64,000 nt of DNA from Asterias amurensis (Eukaryota; Echinodermata; Asteroidea; Forcipulatida; Asteriidae), in assembly GCF_032118995.1 (NCBI RefSeq), contig NC_092657.1, positions 16,040,181 to 16,104,180 on the forward strand, given 5' to 3'. Below the pieces are notes generated by a model, which made no database searches, was not told where the DNA came from, and worked only from the letters and a program-made list of their open reading frames with translations. The stretch's first letter is position 1, and every line of letters starts with the position of its first letter. The translations under genes and the position numbers were made by a program. Shown piece by piece: positions 35,540-47,527 of the stretch.

Positions 35540-36782
35540 ATGAGCACGGTGAGTTGTGCATTGGCTTCGTGGGTGCTACTGTACCAGAGATTCACAGATG
35601 TGAATAAACTCAACAAGACTGAAGAAAGGCTGGCTAAAAATCCGCTCAGAGATGGTAAGCAAACATTTTAACAACATTATGAGTATGAACCCAATTCCCA
35701 ACTGAAATTAGAAATGTAAAACTCACATTTTGTGGAATGTGGTTGTGCTTTCATTTAACATTCGTGGTCGACGGTTTGTTATTAATTGTATTGTTGAAGC
35801 TTCGTCCTGCTGTCAATTTGTTGTGCAAAATGCACGTGAAGGCATTTAGGTATATAAATGTACAAACAACGGAGATACATTTACAATTAAAATCTATTTA
35901 GTGTGTGTTAAGTAAATTTGTTGATTGTATAAAAAAAAGTACATGTCATGTTGGGTGGGGGGGGGGGGCAGTTTGATACATATTTTACTTTTAGACTTTC
36001 TTCAGTAGTTGCTCCATAAAATGAGACGAGGGCCCCCAGACCCACGCCAAATTTTCTATTTTGTGCTTGCAATATAATTTATTTGTTTTTATATTGCCAT
36101 GGGCCAGAGGTCAATATTACATTATTGCTCCTTGATTTTTATAAAATAAGACGGCCCCAAACCCACGTCCAATTTTTTATTTTTACAAATACTTGCTAAT
36201 TTTCTTATTATGGGCGGAGGGAGAAAATTTTTATCGCTCAATGCCTTGATAAAATGAGGCAAGGGCCCCAAAACCCAATCCCAATTTTTCATTTGTACAA
36301 ATACTTAAATGATTTTTTTTTTATATGGGTTGAGGTTGATATTTCATAAGTTTGCTCAATGATTTAATAAAATGAGACAAGGGCCCCAAACCCAAGCCCA
36401 ATTTTTCATTCGTACAAATACTTGTTTGACTTTTTTTTATATGGGTGGAGGTCGATATTTCATTATGGGTTAATGATTTGATAAAATAACCCAAGCCCAG
36501 TTTTTAGTTTGTAAAAAGAGATTATTATTTTATCAAGTTTAGATAAACCAGGCTAGGTTTGTAAATTCAAGTTGTAAACCCTTTATTTTTAAAGTTGAAT
36601 TTAATTTGTATCGTTCTCTTGTTTGACTGTTACAGATGATTCCACTGATGATGACAACGGCGATGTTGAACCTGTCTGGAAGAAGCGAACACTAAAATCA
36701 AACGTATCTGGACTATCTTCTTCAGATGAAGAAGATGGTCCATCTTCTGTGAACTTTGTTCATTCTAACTACCCAAACAAGA
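35540..36782 (+). CDS. Possible two-exon 5' part of a gene inside the 3.8-kb transposon
   Basis: Exon A is 35,540-35,654 (ATG after an in-frame TGA at 35,531; donor G|GTAAGC, phase 1). Exon B is 36,636-36,782 (acceptor TTACAG, donor A|GTAAGA). The join gives an open frame of about 87 codons. Exon A encodes a hydrophobic start (SCALASWVLLYQRF) and KTEERLAKNP. Exon B is strongly acidic and Ser-rich (DDSTDDDNGD; SSSDEEDGPSS) with a basic KKRTLK between. CCAAT-type sites (GATTGGT at about 35,234; ACCAATCA at about 35,268) lie upstream. No later exon was found; MITE M2 begins 57 bp after the donor. It may be a captured host-gene start or a transposase remnant. An out-of-frame ATG at 35,530 overlaps it. 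Confidence 0.42.
36005..36520. repeat. Diverged tandem repeat, about 120-bp unit, four copies
   Basis: The words ATAAAATGAG.C.AGGGCCCC, AACCCA.G.CCAATTTT and ACAAATACTT recur in order. The repeat lies in the intron between exons A and B. Confidence 0.82.
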
Positions 36783-36838
36783 GTAAGACAAGGGAAATAT
36801 TAGTTTTGCCTAGTGATATTCTGTGCACCAAAATACTC

Positions 36839-37214
36839 TTTAAAGCCATTGGACCCTTTCGGTTCAGAAGAAAAAAAAAAAAATTCACAGATTTACAAAT
36901 AACTTACGGGGTTTACAGAAGGCAATGGTGAAAGACTTCTCTTGAAATATTATTCCATGAAATGCTTTACTTTTTGAGAAAACAGCAAAACAATATAAAT
37001 TCTCGTTAACGAGAATTACGGATTTATTTTAAACACATGTCATGACACGGCGAAACGTGCGGAAACAAGGGTGGGTTTTTCCGTTGTTTTCTCCCGACTC
37101 CGATGACCGATTGAGCCTAAATTTTCACAGGTTTGTTATTTTATATATAAGCTGTGGTACACAAAGTATGGGCCTTGGACAACACTGTTTACCGAAAGGG
37201 TCCAATGGCTTTAA
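36839..37214 (+). mobile_element. MITE family M2, full-length copy
   Basis: Starts TTTAAAGCCATTGGACCCTT and ends AAGGGTCCAATGGCTTTAAA, with terminal inverted repeats of about 20 bp and a central TTCTCGTTAACGAGAA palindrome. Nested inside the 3.8-kb transposon. Confidence 0.87.
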
Positions 37215-38820
37215 ATGGTGTATGCACTTGAACTTACATTGATATGTGGTACTAAGAAAGAGTTAGACATTTGAGTACTAGTAGAAAAGTTTGAATCTAC
37301 ATGTATTAAATTCTAGTGAAATTTGATGTTGAATATCCTGTCCCATATTTTCCGATTCTAATTGGGTACACTTTGAACAGCAAAAACGTCAAACATCAAT
37401 TGGACTGTGGAGTAATATTTCAAAACCTAGCGTTTTTATAATGTGAACTCAAAAATGGTGACTGTTAGATATGTAAATACATGTAGGAATGTGCGAACTA
37501 AATATAGTGCATCATTGGTTACATGTTCAAATGATGTGTAAGAAAATAGAGGGGTCTGTAGGACTTGTATACATGAAGAAAACAAATTCAGTAGTGTCAA
37601 TGGTCAAGGGTATGGGTTTTCAAAAGAAAATCAAATTGCACTTTGTTGTAACTTGCTGTATGAGTTGGAAAAGGTGTAGGATAAAGTGTATGTTCTTGAT
37701 AATAATGCGATCGAGTTCTGAAAATCTAAATCTTTCAGACATAATGTGAATGTGTGAATTATAAACATTGCATTTTAGTGTCCACAATATAATGTTACAA
37801 AATGCCACTTTCATATGTGACTGTCTGATTCTGTTTATTTTAATATGATGTTTGGAGCTGTTTGTTTGATCAAAACAATGCACATGTAGTTTGTACAGGG
37901 AATGTATCTGCGAAATAGTTCATTCTTTAGTTGTAAGTCAGGACCATCAATTTAAGGCAACGTTTCTTTTCAGAACCACATGGAAAAAAAGTGTTGTGTG
38001 CAATGTTATGATCAAAAACAGTGTTATTGCATAATTATTTAAATGAGATTTGAAGTTTTGTTTGTGTGAAGGTAGTTGTTTGTGTGAAGGTGATTAAAGC
38101 CCTGCTTGTAACAAAACTTTGTACTATAGTCTGTTGTGAACTTTGGTGTTCTGAAAATGTTGAAAAGATTTGCAGTTAATAAATATAAAGAAGGACATAT
38201 CTGAGTTTGTCACTTTTTTAGGGCTGTTTAGACATCGTGTACTTTGTTTGTTAAGAAAGTCTATCGGAATCTCCAGTTAATATGAAATACTGTAGTGTGC
38301 TCATTACCGAGAATAACCCCCTCCTCAATCATGTTATGTGTACATGCTGGCCTACCCCTTGCTTTGATTTGTTACTACTGGATCGTTTATTGCCTAGAAA
38401 TAGTGTATTTCAACAATTTAACAATGAACAATCCCCAACACAAATAAACATCAAGTACAGTTGCAAAATACTAATCCAATAGCCATATTCCTATACAGAC
38501 TTTTAGAAATGTTGTGCCATACAGATCCTTGACAATTATAAAGGTTTCAACATCAAAATGTGAATTTTTTGGGGGGTAAGCTGTTTCTATCTGGAGACAG
38601 ACTATTTATTTTTGGTCAAGTGAGGGCGCTGTTTTTCTTATGTTTTTCTTTATGTTTGAAAATGTGACATTTTATCCGTGAATTACATATTATAGTGCCA
38701 CTTGAGAGCAAAAGAACAATGAGATTCTTGATTAAGGACATATTATCTATAACTCAGACTATATTTCATGTAGCACCACTCCGGTAGTGAACAAGAATCA
38801 TTTTATAGAAGGCTTTCAGA
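37215..38820. other. Right part of the 3.8-kb transposon, no coding sequence recognised
   Basis: Short unsupported frames. An AATAAA at 38,178-38,183 could be the polyadenylation site of a gene carried by the element. A short duplication GTTGTTTGTGTGAAGGT lies near 38,066-38,090. Confidence 0.45.
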
Positions 38821-39339
38821 GCCATGGCCCATGGCCTATATGGGTAAAAGCATAATTTAAGATTAAAAGCCAGCTTTTTTAAACCCTTATAAAAAACCTA
38901 CATGTATTCCTCTACAGGAGCACCTTTTCTTTTAAACAACATTACTTTCAATCCCTCTACTGGAACATTTGTACATGGCTAAAAAATGCTGCCCCCTATA
39001 AGTACTAATGGCACCGTGGTCTCGGAATCCCAGGCTAAAACTGCTATTTTCACAATGCCTATACAAAGTATTGTCATCTGGTTACGAATCACAATTATTG
39101 ACTGATTTTTGCAGTTTGTAATTATATAAGATACATTTATATGAATCAGAAGTGCTTAAAAAGTAGGTTTTTCTTCTAAGTTTATGCTTAAAAAAACTTG
39201 ATTTTCACCCCCAAAACCCCAGAAAGCTCAGAGCTCCAGAAGGCTTCGCCCCTGGACCCCACCAGGGGCCGTACGGCCGGCCCCTTGACCCCACCCAATA
39301 AATTGGTTAGAGCCCCCCCCCCCCCCCCCCCCCCCTCTG

Positions 39340-41402
39340 TCAAAATCCGCTAAGAAACAGTTGGGTTCTTCAAAATTTACAACTTTATGACAATTTTTGT
39401 ACAACTCACTATGATCGTTAATGTGTTATCGTGACCTTTGACCCAATTTTTGAAATAACGCATCATTAAAAAAATCAACGAAATGAAAATCACTTGATAG
39501 AGCACGTCTTCCTCTGTCAAAATCCACTTATAAACAACTGGGCTCTTCAAAATTTACAACTTCAAGACTAGTTTTGTACAGTTGGTAGGTTACAAATTAG
39601 TCAATTTTTATACTTTACTTTATAAATAAAAAAAAAAACTTTCAAAAATAATTTAAAATTGTTAATGGTTTGGTGTTTTTTCATTTTGAGGGCTGATGTG
39701 GTCTTACCAGAATCATACTTTTAAAATACCAGCAGTGATCCACCCATGATTTAATTTGGGTTGTTGTTTTTTTTTTTTTTTTTTTTTTTTTGGGGGGGGG
39801 GGAAATATTTCCCAAACAAAATTCTTTCCAAGGTGGTAAACAACAAATGTCACCATGCTACAACTCCGACTTCATCTGAAGGTAAGCATGCCTTTTCGTG
39901 TGCTATACGGTTAGCGTCGATATGAAAGGGAAATCGCACAGTAAGCACAGCAGCTCCATTAAAATTGGCCCTGAAGTCAGAGTTGCAGCATGGTGAACAC
40001 ATTTTTCTTGAGGATTTCTCAGAGAGTTATTATGCATTTTAAAATGTGTTGTTCAAGATTCATCACAGGGGCTTAAATTCTGGTTAAGCCACATCAGCCC
40101 TTAACTAGAAAAAATATCAAACCATGAAGACTTTAAGTAACTTTAGAAACAGAAGAGTGAGTTTTGGTGGTGGATGTATTATGTAAAGTATACAAACTGA
40201 CTTATTTGTAACAACTGTACACAAATAGTCATAAAAGTGTACATTTTGGAGAGTTGATTCATAAGCGGTTAAAGCAAGACTGCATAAGTTATAAAGGTAA
40301 ACAGCTTCTCCATCTCAGCTTTGATGGACTCTCTAACGGGGATCATTAATAATCAACTGTTTCTTAGTGGATTCTGATAGAGGAAGACATGCTCTAGCAA
40401 GTGATTTTTATTTCGTTGATTTTTGGAATGATACATTATTAAAAACTGACCTACATTTCAGGAAATTTATTTTTGACGAAAGAACTGATTTGACCATGCA
40501 ATTCTTATCATGTTGATACCAAATTTGCATATTATGTCTAGAGAATTGACCTGGTTATGACATATTTATACAAAAAAGATGGTATTTTACCCTAAGATTG
40601 TCAGATTTTAGTGGTTTCTGCCCTGACGACATGGTAAGTCCGATCGGGCTAAAAACTGGTGTGCATTCATTGCTCATGAGGACCTTTAATCACAGCAAAG
40701 CTCCATGGAAACCCCCATAGCGGCACACATCTTAATGGTTTTGTTTTTGTTCTTTTTTGTTTAAAAAAATAAAAAATATAAGGTAAGATGCAAGCCTCTC
40801 CTTATACATTTTTCTTGGGACTGGTGTCCGTTCACTCTTAATTAAATACATTGCACAATGTTGACGTTATTACCACTCGCGCTACGCCTGTCCTTCAAAC
40901 ATGCCATGCCTTTTGTACACTACTCTGTCAACATCAACAGGTTCTCACTCCCTTTTACCGGGCTATCCATTCAACCAGCGGAAGCAGCAAGCGATCTTGA
41001 ACTGAAATTTTTAATATCGTCAGAAGTCTATATGGTAGCGCTGATGAAATTTTCCCAAAGAATTGTTGATGTTTTGTTAAAAATTGACCCGCAGTGCAAA
41101 TAACTCACTGTTCCAATCCTTTGAGTTATTATGATAGCTCCAATTTTTCTCAGAGGTTGCCGCAGTTTGTGCATTTGGTTCGAAGGCGGGCTAATACATT
41201 TTTTCACTGTCAAGCCCCTTAGCACTATAGGTATTTTCTGGGAAATTCCCAGGAACTTTTGGCCCATCTTTTCACTCCCGGAGAGTTGCCCGGATAATAG
41301 CTTTTTCTTGGGGACAAAATTAACCCTGCTCACGGGTAGGCAGTTAACCCCGGGCTGAAACGTTTTTCATGAAACGACCGTGCATATTCCCGGGAAAAGG
41401 TA
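39340..41402 (+). repeat. Foldback element P, copy P1
   Basis: Left arm 39,340-39,720, central MITE M4 at 39,851-39,995, right arm 40,080-40,720, then a flank ending CCCGGGAAAAGGTACT at 41,402. It is reverse-complementary to P2 and P4. Confidence 0.82.
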
Positions 41403-41654
41403 CTCCAACGAGTATTTGAATCCACAAACAGGACCCATGCATGGTAGGCTTCGCGTTGATTAGCTTTTTTGTTAACTTTTTTCAATTTTCTTATTAATTT
41501 TGTGTTATTTAGTCAAGCATTTTACACAGGATTACACACTAGACTTATCAAGGGATTGACGTAAAACAATTGATGGGTTACCAATCTTGTTTAGGCACCT
41601 TTATGTAAAAATACACTCATAACCTCCTCCCTCGCCTTTCACGTCTTACTTCAC

Positions 41655-41935
41655 CTTTAATAAAGACGTTCATAACCACAACACTAGATGTAGTAACAAT
41701 TATGCATGTCCCTTTCGCACGCACATGATACACATCCATTACTCTCCGTGACTACGGTTCTCGTCTTTGGAATTCGGTTGACCAGACTATCAAAGCCTCG
41801 TCCTCTGTGACTAGGTTCAAAATACCTTATAAAAAGTATAGTATTTCATCGGATGTTCGAGGAGCGAAAGCACACCAACAGATTATTTGCATTGAAAGCC
41901 TTAGTCTCAGTAAAAAGGGCATTTTCAAGGCATGA
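41655..41935 (+). pseudogene. LINE ORF2 C-terminal fragment (unit U1)
   Basis: One frame encodes RDYGSRLWNSVDQTIKASSS then VTRFKIPY, the usual C-terminal signature of non-LTR retrotransposon ORF2. Other frames are open only in pieces. Copies at 47,213-47,400 (truncated) and 51,918-52,206. Confidence 0.65.
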
Positions 41936-42069
41936 TCTTTGAAAAAAAAATAAAATAGACTTGTTGTGTATTCAAAGCAATTTGCCCAATGTGGCATAAA
42001 TACAAACTAATTTGGACTATACCATGTTCAGATAGCAATTGATGTGTTACAGGCGCAAAAATGAAGAAG

Positions 42070-44960
42070 AAAAAAAAAGATCTTTCAAAATCATGTGATG
42101 ACGTCATTTTACAATTCACGAGAACTTGCCAATATCTAACAATCTACGAAGTTTCAACGTAATCGGGTCATTACTTCGAGTTATACGACTTTTTTGGCCG
42201 ATTTGATATAGATTTTCAAAAATGTAACATAAAACACCTTTAAGATGACTTCACGTGACCGGAGATGACGTCATTATGACATCATTGTCTTAGGATCATT
42301 GTTGTACCATAACCTTCGACCCCTGAAACATTGCAATTGCTCTTCTATTGGGAACTATGCAAAAAATCGCGAGTTCGGCATCGGGAAATAGGTCCCTCTT
42401 CTGGTCAGTCAAAGTCCCTCGGAGGAATAGATGTACACTAGTTACCTCATTGCCATTCAATATGTGTATATTGGTAACTCCCGGGAGTACTATTTCCCGG
42501 GAATATGCACGGTCGTTTCATGAAAAACGTTTCAGCCCGGGGTTAATTTCCTACCCCTGAGCAGGGTTATTTATTTTCCCCACGAAAACGCTATTTTCCG
42601 GCAACTCTCGGGGAGTGAGAAGATGGGCCAAAAGTTCCCGGGAATTTCCCAGGAAATAAAAGGGGCTAAAAGGGGCTGATAGCAAAACAATTTATTAGCC
42701 CGCCTTCGAACCAAATACACAAACTGCGGCAACCTCTGAGAAAAATCGATATTGTATCATTGGAGCTGTCATTACAACTAAAACGATTGGAACAGTGAAT
42801 TATTTACACTGCCGGGTCCATTTTTAACAAAACCTCAACAAATATTTGGGGAAATTCCATCAGCGCTACCATATAGACTTCTGACGATATTAAAAATGTC
42901 AGTTCAAGATCGCTTGCTGCTTCCGGTGGTTGAATGGATGACCCAGTAAAAGGGAGTGAGAACTTGTTGATGTTGATTGAGTAGTGTACAAAAGGCATGG
43001 CATGTTTGAAGGACAGGCGTAGCGTGAGTACGTATAACGTCAACATTGTGCAACGTATTTAGTTAAGAGTGAACGGACACCAGTCGCAAGAATAATGTAT
43101 AAGGAGAGGCTTGCATCTTACCTTATTTTGTTTGTGTAAAACAACAAAGAACAAAAACAAAACCATTAAGATGTGTGCCGCTAAAGGGCTTTCCATGGGG
43201 CTTTTCTGTAATTAAAGGTCCTTATGAGCAGTGAATGCACACCAATTTTTAGCCCGATCGGACAAACCATGTGGTCAGGGCAGAAACCACTAAAATCTGA
43301 CAATTTTAGGGTAAAATACCACCTTTTTGGTATACATATGTCGTAACCAGGTCAATTCTCGTCACATATTATGCAAATTTGGTATCAAAATTATTAGAAT
43401 TGCATGATCAAGTCAGTTCTTTTGTCAAAAATAAATTTCCTGAAATGTAGGTCACTGTAATGTTTAATTATCGTGACCTTTGACCCAGTTTTTAAAATAA
43501 TGGATCATTCCAAAAATCAACGAAATAAAAATCACTTGCTAGAGCATGTCTTTCTCTATCAGAATCCACTAAGAAACAGTTGGGCTCTTTAAAATCTACA
43601 ACTTTATGACTATTTGTGTACAAGTCACCATGATCTTTATTAAGTTATCGAGACCTTTGACCCATTTTTTGAAACAATGCATCATTCCGAAAATCAACAA
43701 TATAAAAATCACTTGATAAAGCATGTCTTCTTCTATCAGAATCAACCAAAAAACAAGTGGGCTCTCCACAATTTACACTTTTATGACTATTTGTGTACAG
43801 TTGTTAGGTTACAAATAAGTCAAATTATATACTTCACATAGTACATCCACCAACAAAACTCACTCTTATGTTTCTAAAGTTACTAAAATTGTTCATGGTT
43901 TGCTATTTTTTCTTGCTAAGGGCTGATGTGGCTTAACCAGAATTTAAGCCCCTGTGATGAATCTTGAACAACAAATTTAAAAATGCATAATAACTCTCTA
44001 AGAAATCTTTAAGAAAAATGTGTCCACCATGCTGCAACTCTGACTTCAGGGCCAATTTTAATAGAGCTGCTGTGTTAACTGTGCGATTTCCCTTTCATAT
44101 CGACGCTAACCGTATAGCACACGAAAAGGCATGCTAACCTTCAGATGAAGTCAGAGTTGCAGCATGGTAACATTTTTTGTTTACCATCTTGGAAAGAATT
44201 TTGTTTTGATCACTGCTGGTATTTTACAGTATGATTCTGGTAAGACGACATCAGCCCTCAAAATGAAAAAATCCCAAACCATTAACATTTTTAATAACTT
44301 TGTAATTTTTTTGGTGGATTTATAAAGTAAAGTATATATAATTGACTAATTTGTAACCTACCAACTGTACAAAAAATAGTCTTAAAGTTGTAAATTTTGA
44401 AGAGTCCAGTTGTTTCTAAGTGGATTTTCATAGAGGATGACATGCTCTATCAAGTGATTTTCATTTCGTAGATTTTTGGAAAGATGCGTTATTTAAAAAA
44501 TTGGGTCAAAGGTCACGATAACACATTAAAGATCATAGTGAGTTGTACAAAAATAGTCATAAAGTTGTACATTTTGAAGACACCCAACTGTTTCTTAGTG
44601 GATTATGATAGAGGAAGACATGCTCTATCAAGTGATTTTCATTTCGTTGATTTGTGGCATGATACATTATTTTGACAAAAGAGTTGATTTGAGCATGCAA
44701 TTCTTTTCATTTTGATACTAAATTGGCATATATGTGAAAACAATTGACATAGTTATGACATATTTTTACAAAAAAAGTGGTATTTTACCCTAAAAATGTC
44801 AGATTTTAGTGGTTTCTGCCCTGACCTCACGGTAAGTCGGATCGGGTTAAAACTTGGTGTGCATTCATTTCTCATTAGGACGTACAAGCACAGCAATTTT
44901 TATCAGAATCGGAAGACATGAGATAAAAAGGTGTTTGGTCTGACATGGAATGACAGTCAA
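42070..44960 (-). repeat. Foldback element P, copy P2
   Basis: Arms of about 670 bp (about 43,218-43,930 and 44,225-44,885) are inverted copies of each other, with M4 at 44,025-44,168 in the loop. Shared arm words include CCCGATCGGACAAACCATGT, GGCAGAAACCACTAAAATCT and GACCTTTGACCCA. Confidence 0.82.
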
Positions 44961-45431
44961 GGGCTGTTTTAGAAGCAAAACTCGGATGTAAAATCTCCTA
45001 GAAATTTAACATTTGAAGTTAAACATAATTTCCCCGAGAAAACAAAACAATGGTCACTATTAAGAGGTCACATGCACGACACGAAGACACATGGCTAAAG
45101 GGGGGGAAACAATAACTCCCTTCGCCATTTGTAAACGCGTGTATACCACCGGGATTAGGCTATTATTTAGAAAGAAAACCACACAGCGCAGCCCCCCCCC
45201 CCCCCAATTTACCCAGATGGGCGGTATGTATAGTTCTGCGAGTGAATTATGTTATCCAGTGCACTGTTCATTGCCCATTATTTAGGACTGGGCGTACGCC
45301 AAATGGAATAATTAGGTACCCATGTGACGCGAACGAAATTGGTAGGTTTCCGTACGTCCTTTCGTTTACGTTCTGGTACATCCCAAGGAAGACGATAATC
45401 CAGAAAGACTGAATAGCCACCAGAAAGTATC

Positions 45432-45783
45432 TTAAAGGCAGTGGGCACTATTGGTATTTACTCAAAAAATATGCTGTTGATAGCATAAAACATTGTGAGA
45501 AACGACTCCCTCTGAAGTAGTTTACGAGAAAGAAGTAATTTTCCACGAATTTGATTTCGAGACCTCAGAATACATTTTTAGATCTCAAGATCAAACATCT
45601 AAAAGCACACAACTTCGTGTGACAATGGTGTTTTGTCGTTAATTAATATAATATTATCTCGAAACTTCGACAACCAATTGAGTTTAAATTTTCACAGATT
45701 TGTAAATTTATGCATTTGTTGAGATACACCAAGTGAGAAGACTGGTCTTTGACAATTACCAATAGTGTCCAGTGTCTATAAGC
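45432..45783 (+). mobile_element. MITE family M1, near full-length copy
   Basis: Starts TTAAAGGCAGTGGGCACTAT and ends AGTGTCCAGTGTCTATAAG; slightly shortened inside. Confidence 0.85.
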
Positions 45784-46146
45784 CGCAATTTGTTGTAATC
45801 TTTTTATTAGCTTTTGGTGAACTAAATCTGTGGTATTCGATCATGGGTAATTCTGTGCTATAGTTCCATTTTCATATTACCTATATTTTATTACTGTTTT
45901 CTGTTGTGTGTATTTGAAATAATGTCTTTATTATCAAAATATTATATTTGTAAATATTCTTATCTGTAAAAAAAAAATTCTTAATTCGGCCTCTGGCTGT
46001 GATGACTTTTTATAAATAAAGCATAACAATACAATTCAATTTTCCCGGGGTTCTCTGATCAAGGGCCCCGGACAAAAAGCCCTTGTAGGTTTTAAAATCT
46101 GTAACGATTCGTGAATTTTCGCCGCGATCTTTTTCCAAGAAATGAA

Positions 46147-46513
46147 TTAAAGACACTGGACAATATTGGTTATTGTCAAAGACCAGTCTTCTCACTTGGT
46201 GTATCTCAACATATGTATAAAATAACAAACCTGTGAAAATTTGAGCTTAATTGGTCGTCGAAGTTGCGAGATAATAACGGACGAAAAAAAAAACCCTTGT
46301 CATAAGAAGATGTGTGCGTTTAGATGGTTGATTTCAATACCTCGAGTTCTATAAACCTGAAAATTACTTCGTTCTCGAAAACTACGTCACTTCAGAGGGA
46401 GCCGTTTCTCACAATGTTTCATACCATAAACATCTCCCCATTACTCGTCACCAAGTAAGGTTTTATGTTCATAATTATTTTGAGTAATTACCAATAGTGT
46501 CCACTCCCTTTAA
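46147..46513 (-). mobile_element. MITE family M1, near full-length copy
   Basis: Starts TTAAAGACACTGGACAATAT and ends CCAATAGTGTCCACTCCCTT. The central hairpin has lost its right half. Confidence 0.85.
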
Positions 46514-46819
46514 AGGTTGAAAGAAAAAGAAAAAAAAGAAAACAAATCAGCTTGAAAAAGCTCCAATAAATGTCAATGTTGTAACGAGTATTTGAATCCA
46601 CAAACAGGACCCATGCATGGTAGGCTTCGCGTTGATTAGCTTTTTTGTTAATGTTGTGTTATTTTTTTAGTCAAGCATTTTACACAAAATTACACACTAG
46701 ACTTTTCAAGGGATTGACGTAAAACAATTGATTGGTTACCAATCTTGTTTAGGCACCTTCATGTAAAAATACACTCATAACCTCCTCCCTCGCCTTTCAC
46801 GTCTTACTTCACCTTTATA

Positions 46820-47211
46820 TTAAAGGAACACGTTGCCTTGGATCGGTCGAGTTGGTCTTTAAAAAAGCGTTTGTAACCGTTTTTTATAAAATGCATATGG
46901 GTAGAAAGATGTTGTAAAAGTAGAATACAATGATTCACACAAACATGCCTCGAAATTGCGTGGTTTTCCTTTTACCCCGTCGACTAACACGTCGGCCATT
47001 TATGGGGGTCAAAATTTTGACCCCCATAAATGGCCGACCATGTTAGTTCGCACAGTAGAAGGAAAACCACGCAATTTCGAGGCAAACTTGTGTGGATCAT
47101 TGTATTCTACTTTTAAAACATCTTTCCAACCATATGCATTTTATAAAAAAACGGTTACAAACGCTTTTGTTTTGACCAACTCGTCCGATCCAAGGCTACG
47201 TGTTCCTTTAA
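46820..47211. mobile_element. MITE family M3, full-length palindrome
   Basis: A 392-bp near-perfect inverted repeat: TTAAAGGAACACGTTGCCTT at the left is mirrored by ACGTGTTCCTTTAA at the right. The centre is GGGGGTCAAAATTTTGACCC, a perfect palindrome. No coding capacity. Confidence 0.92.
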
Positions 47212-47212
47212 T

Positions 47213-47400
47213 AAAGACGCTCAAAACCACAACACTAGATGTAGTAACAATTATGCATGTCACTTTCGCACGCACTTGATACACATCCATTACTCTCCGT
47301 GACTACGGTTCTTGTCTTTGGAATTCGGTTGACCATACTATCAAAGCCTCATCCTCTGTGGCTAGGTTCAAAATACCTTATAAAAAGTATAGTGTGCCAT
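47213..47400 (+). pseudogene. LINE ORF2 C-terminal fragment (unit U2, first copy)
   Basis: Same LWNSVD-TIKA region as at 41,655 but cut off at about 47,400 by the GC-rich tract. Confidence 0.55.
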
Positions 47401-47403
47401 CGG

Positions 47404-47527
47404 CTGTTCGGGACAACGGCGCGCCCAATGTGAAGGGGGGGTGGGGGGTGGGGGGCATCGGGGGCTTGAGCCCCCCCCCCCCCTCCCCCGAGAGGGTAAA
47501 ACAAACCCCCAAAAAATAAATAACGGG
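47404..47527. repeat. G-rich/C-rich tract
   Basis: Runs of G (GGGGGGGTGGGGGGTGGGGG) followed by runs of C. U1 and U3 have deletions that end at or beside the equivalent position (32,902 and 56,901). Confidence 0.8.

Larger units (their letters stand above)
35034..38838. mobile_element. 3,805-bp DNA transposon with long imperfect TIRs and TAT target duplication
   Basis: The perfect 16-bp terminal inverted repeat TAGGCCATGGGCCATG lies at both ends. Weaker inverted similarity continues to about 150 bp inward (TTGTTCAC..AGTGGTG; AATCAAGA..TTGTTCTTTT..GGCACTA). TAT flanks it at 35,031-35,033 and 38,839-38,841. The empty site AACTATCCTATGGGTAAAAG is present at 49,111 and 58,533. The superfamily is not recognised; the 3-bp duplication allows several. 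No transposase was found. Confidence 0.88.
32044..46146. repeat. Tandem segmental duplication unit U1 (with later insertions)
   Basis: Order: M1(-) 32,044-32,432; block C about 32,505-32,757; M3 left arm; block A about 32,902-34,470; block B 34,471-34,686; repeat of A to 35,030; 3.8-kb transposon; B again; GC-rich tract 39,220-39,330; P1(+); block C 41,403-41,654; LINE fragment; P2(-); M1(+) 45,432-45,783. The same order is found in U2 and partly U3. No host gene was recognised. Confidence 0.85.
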
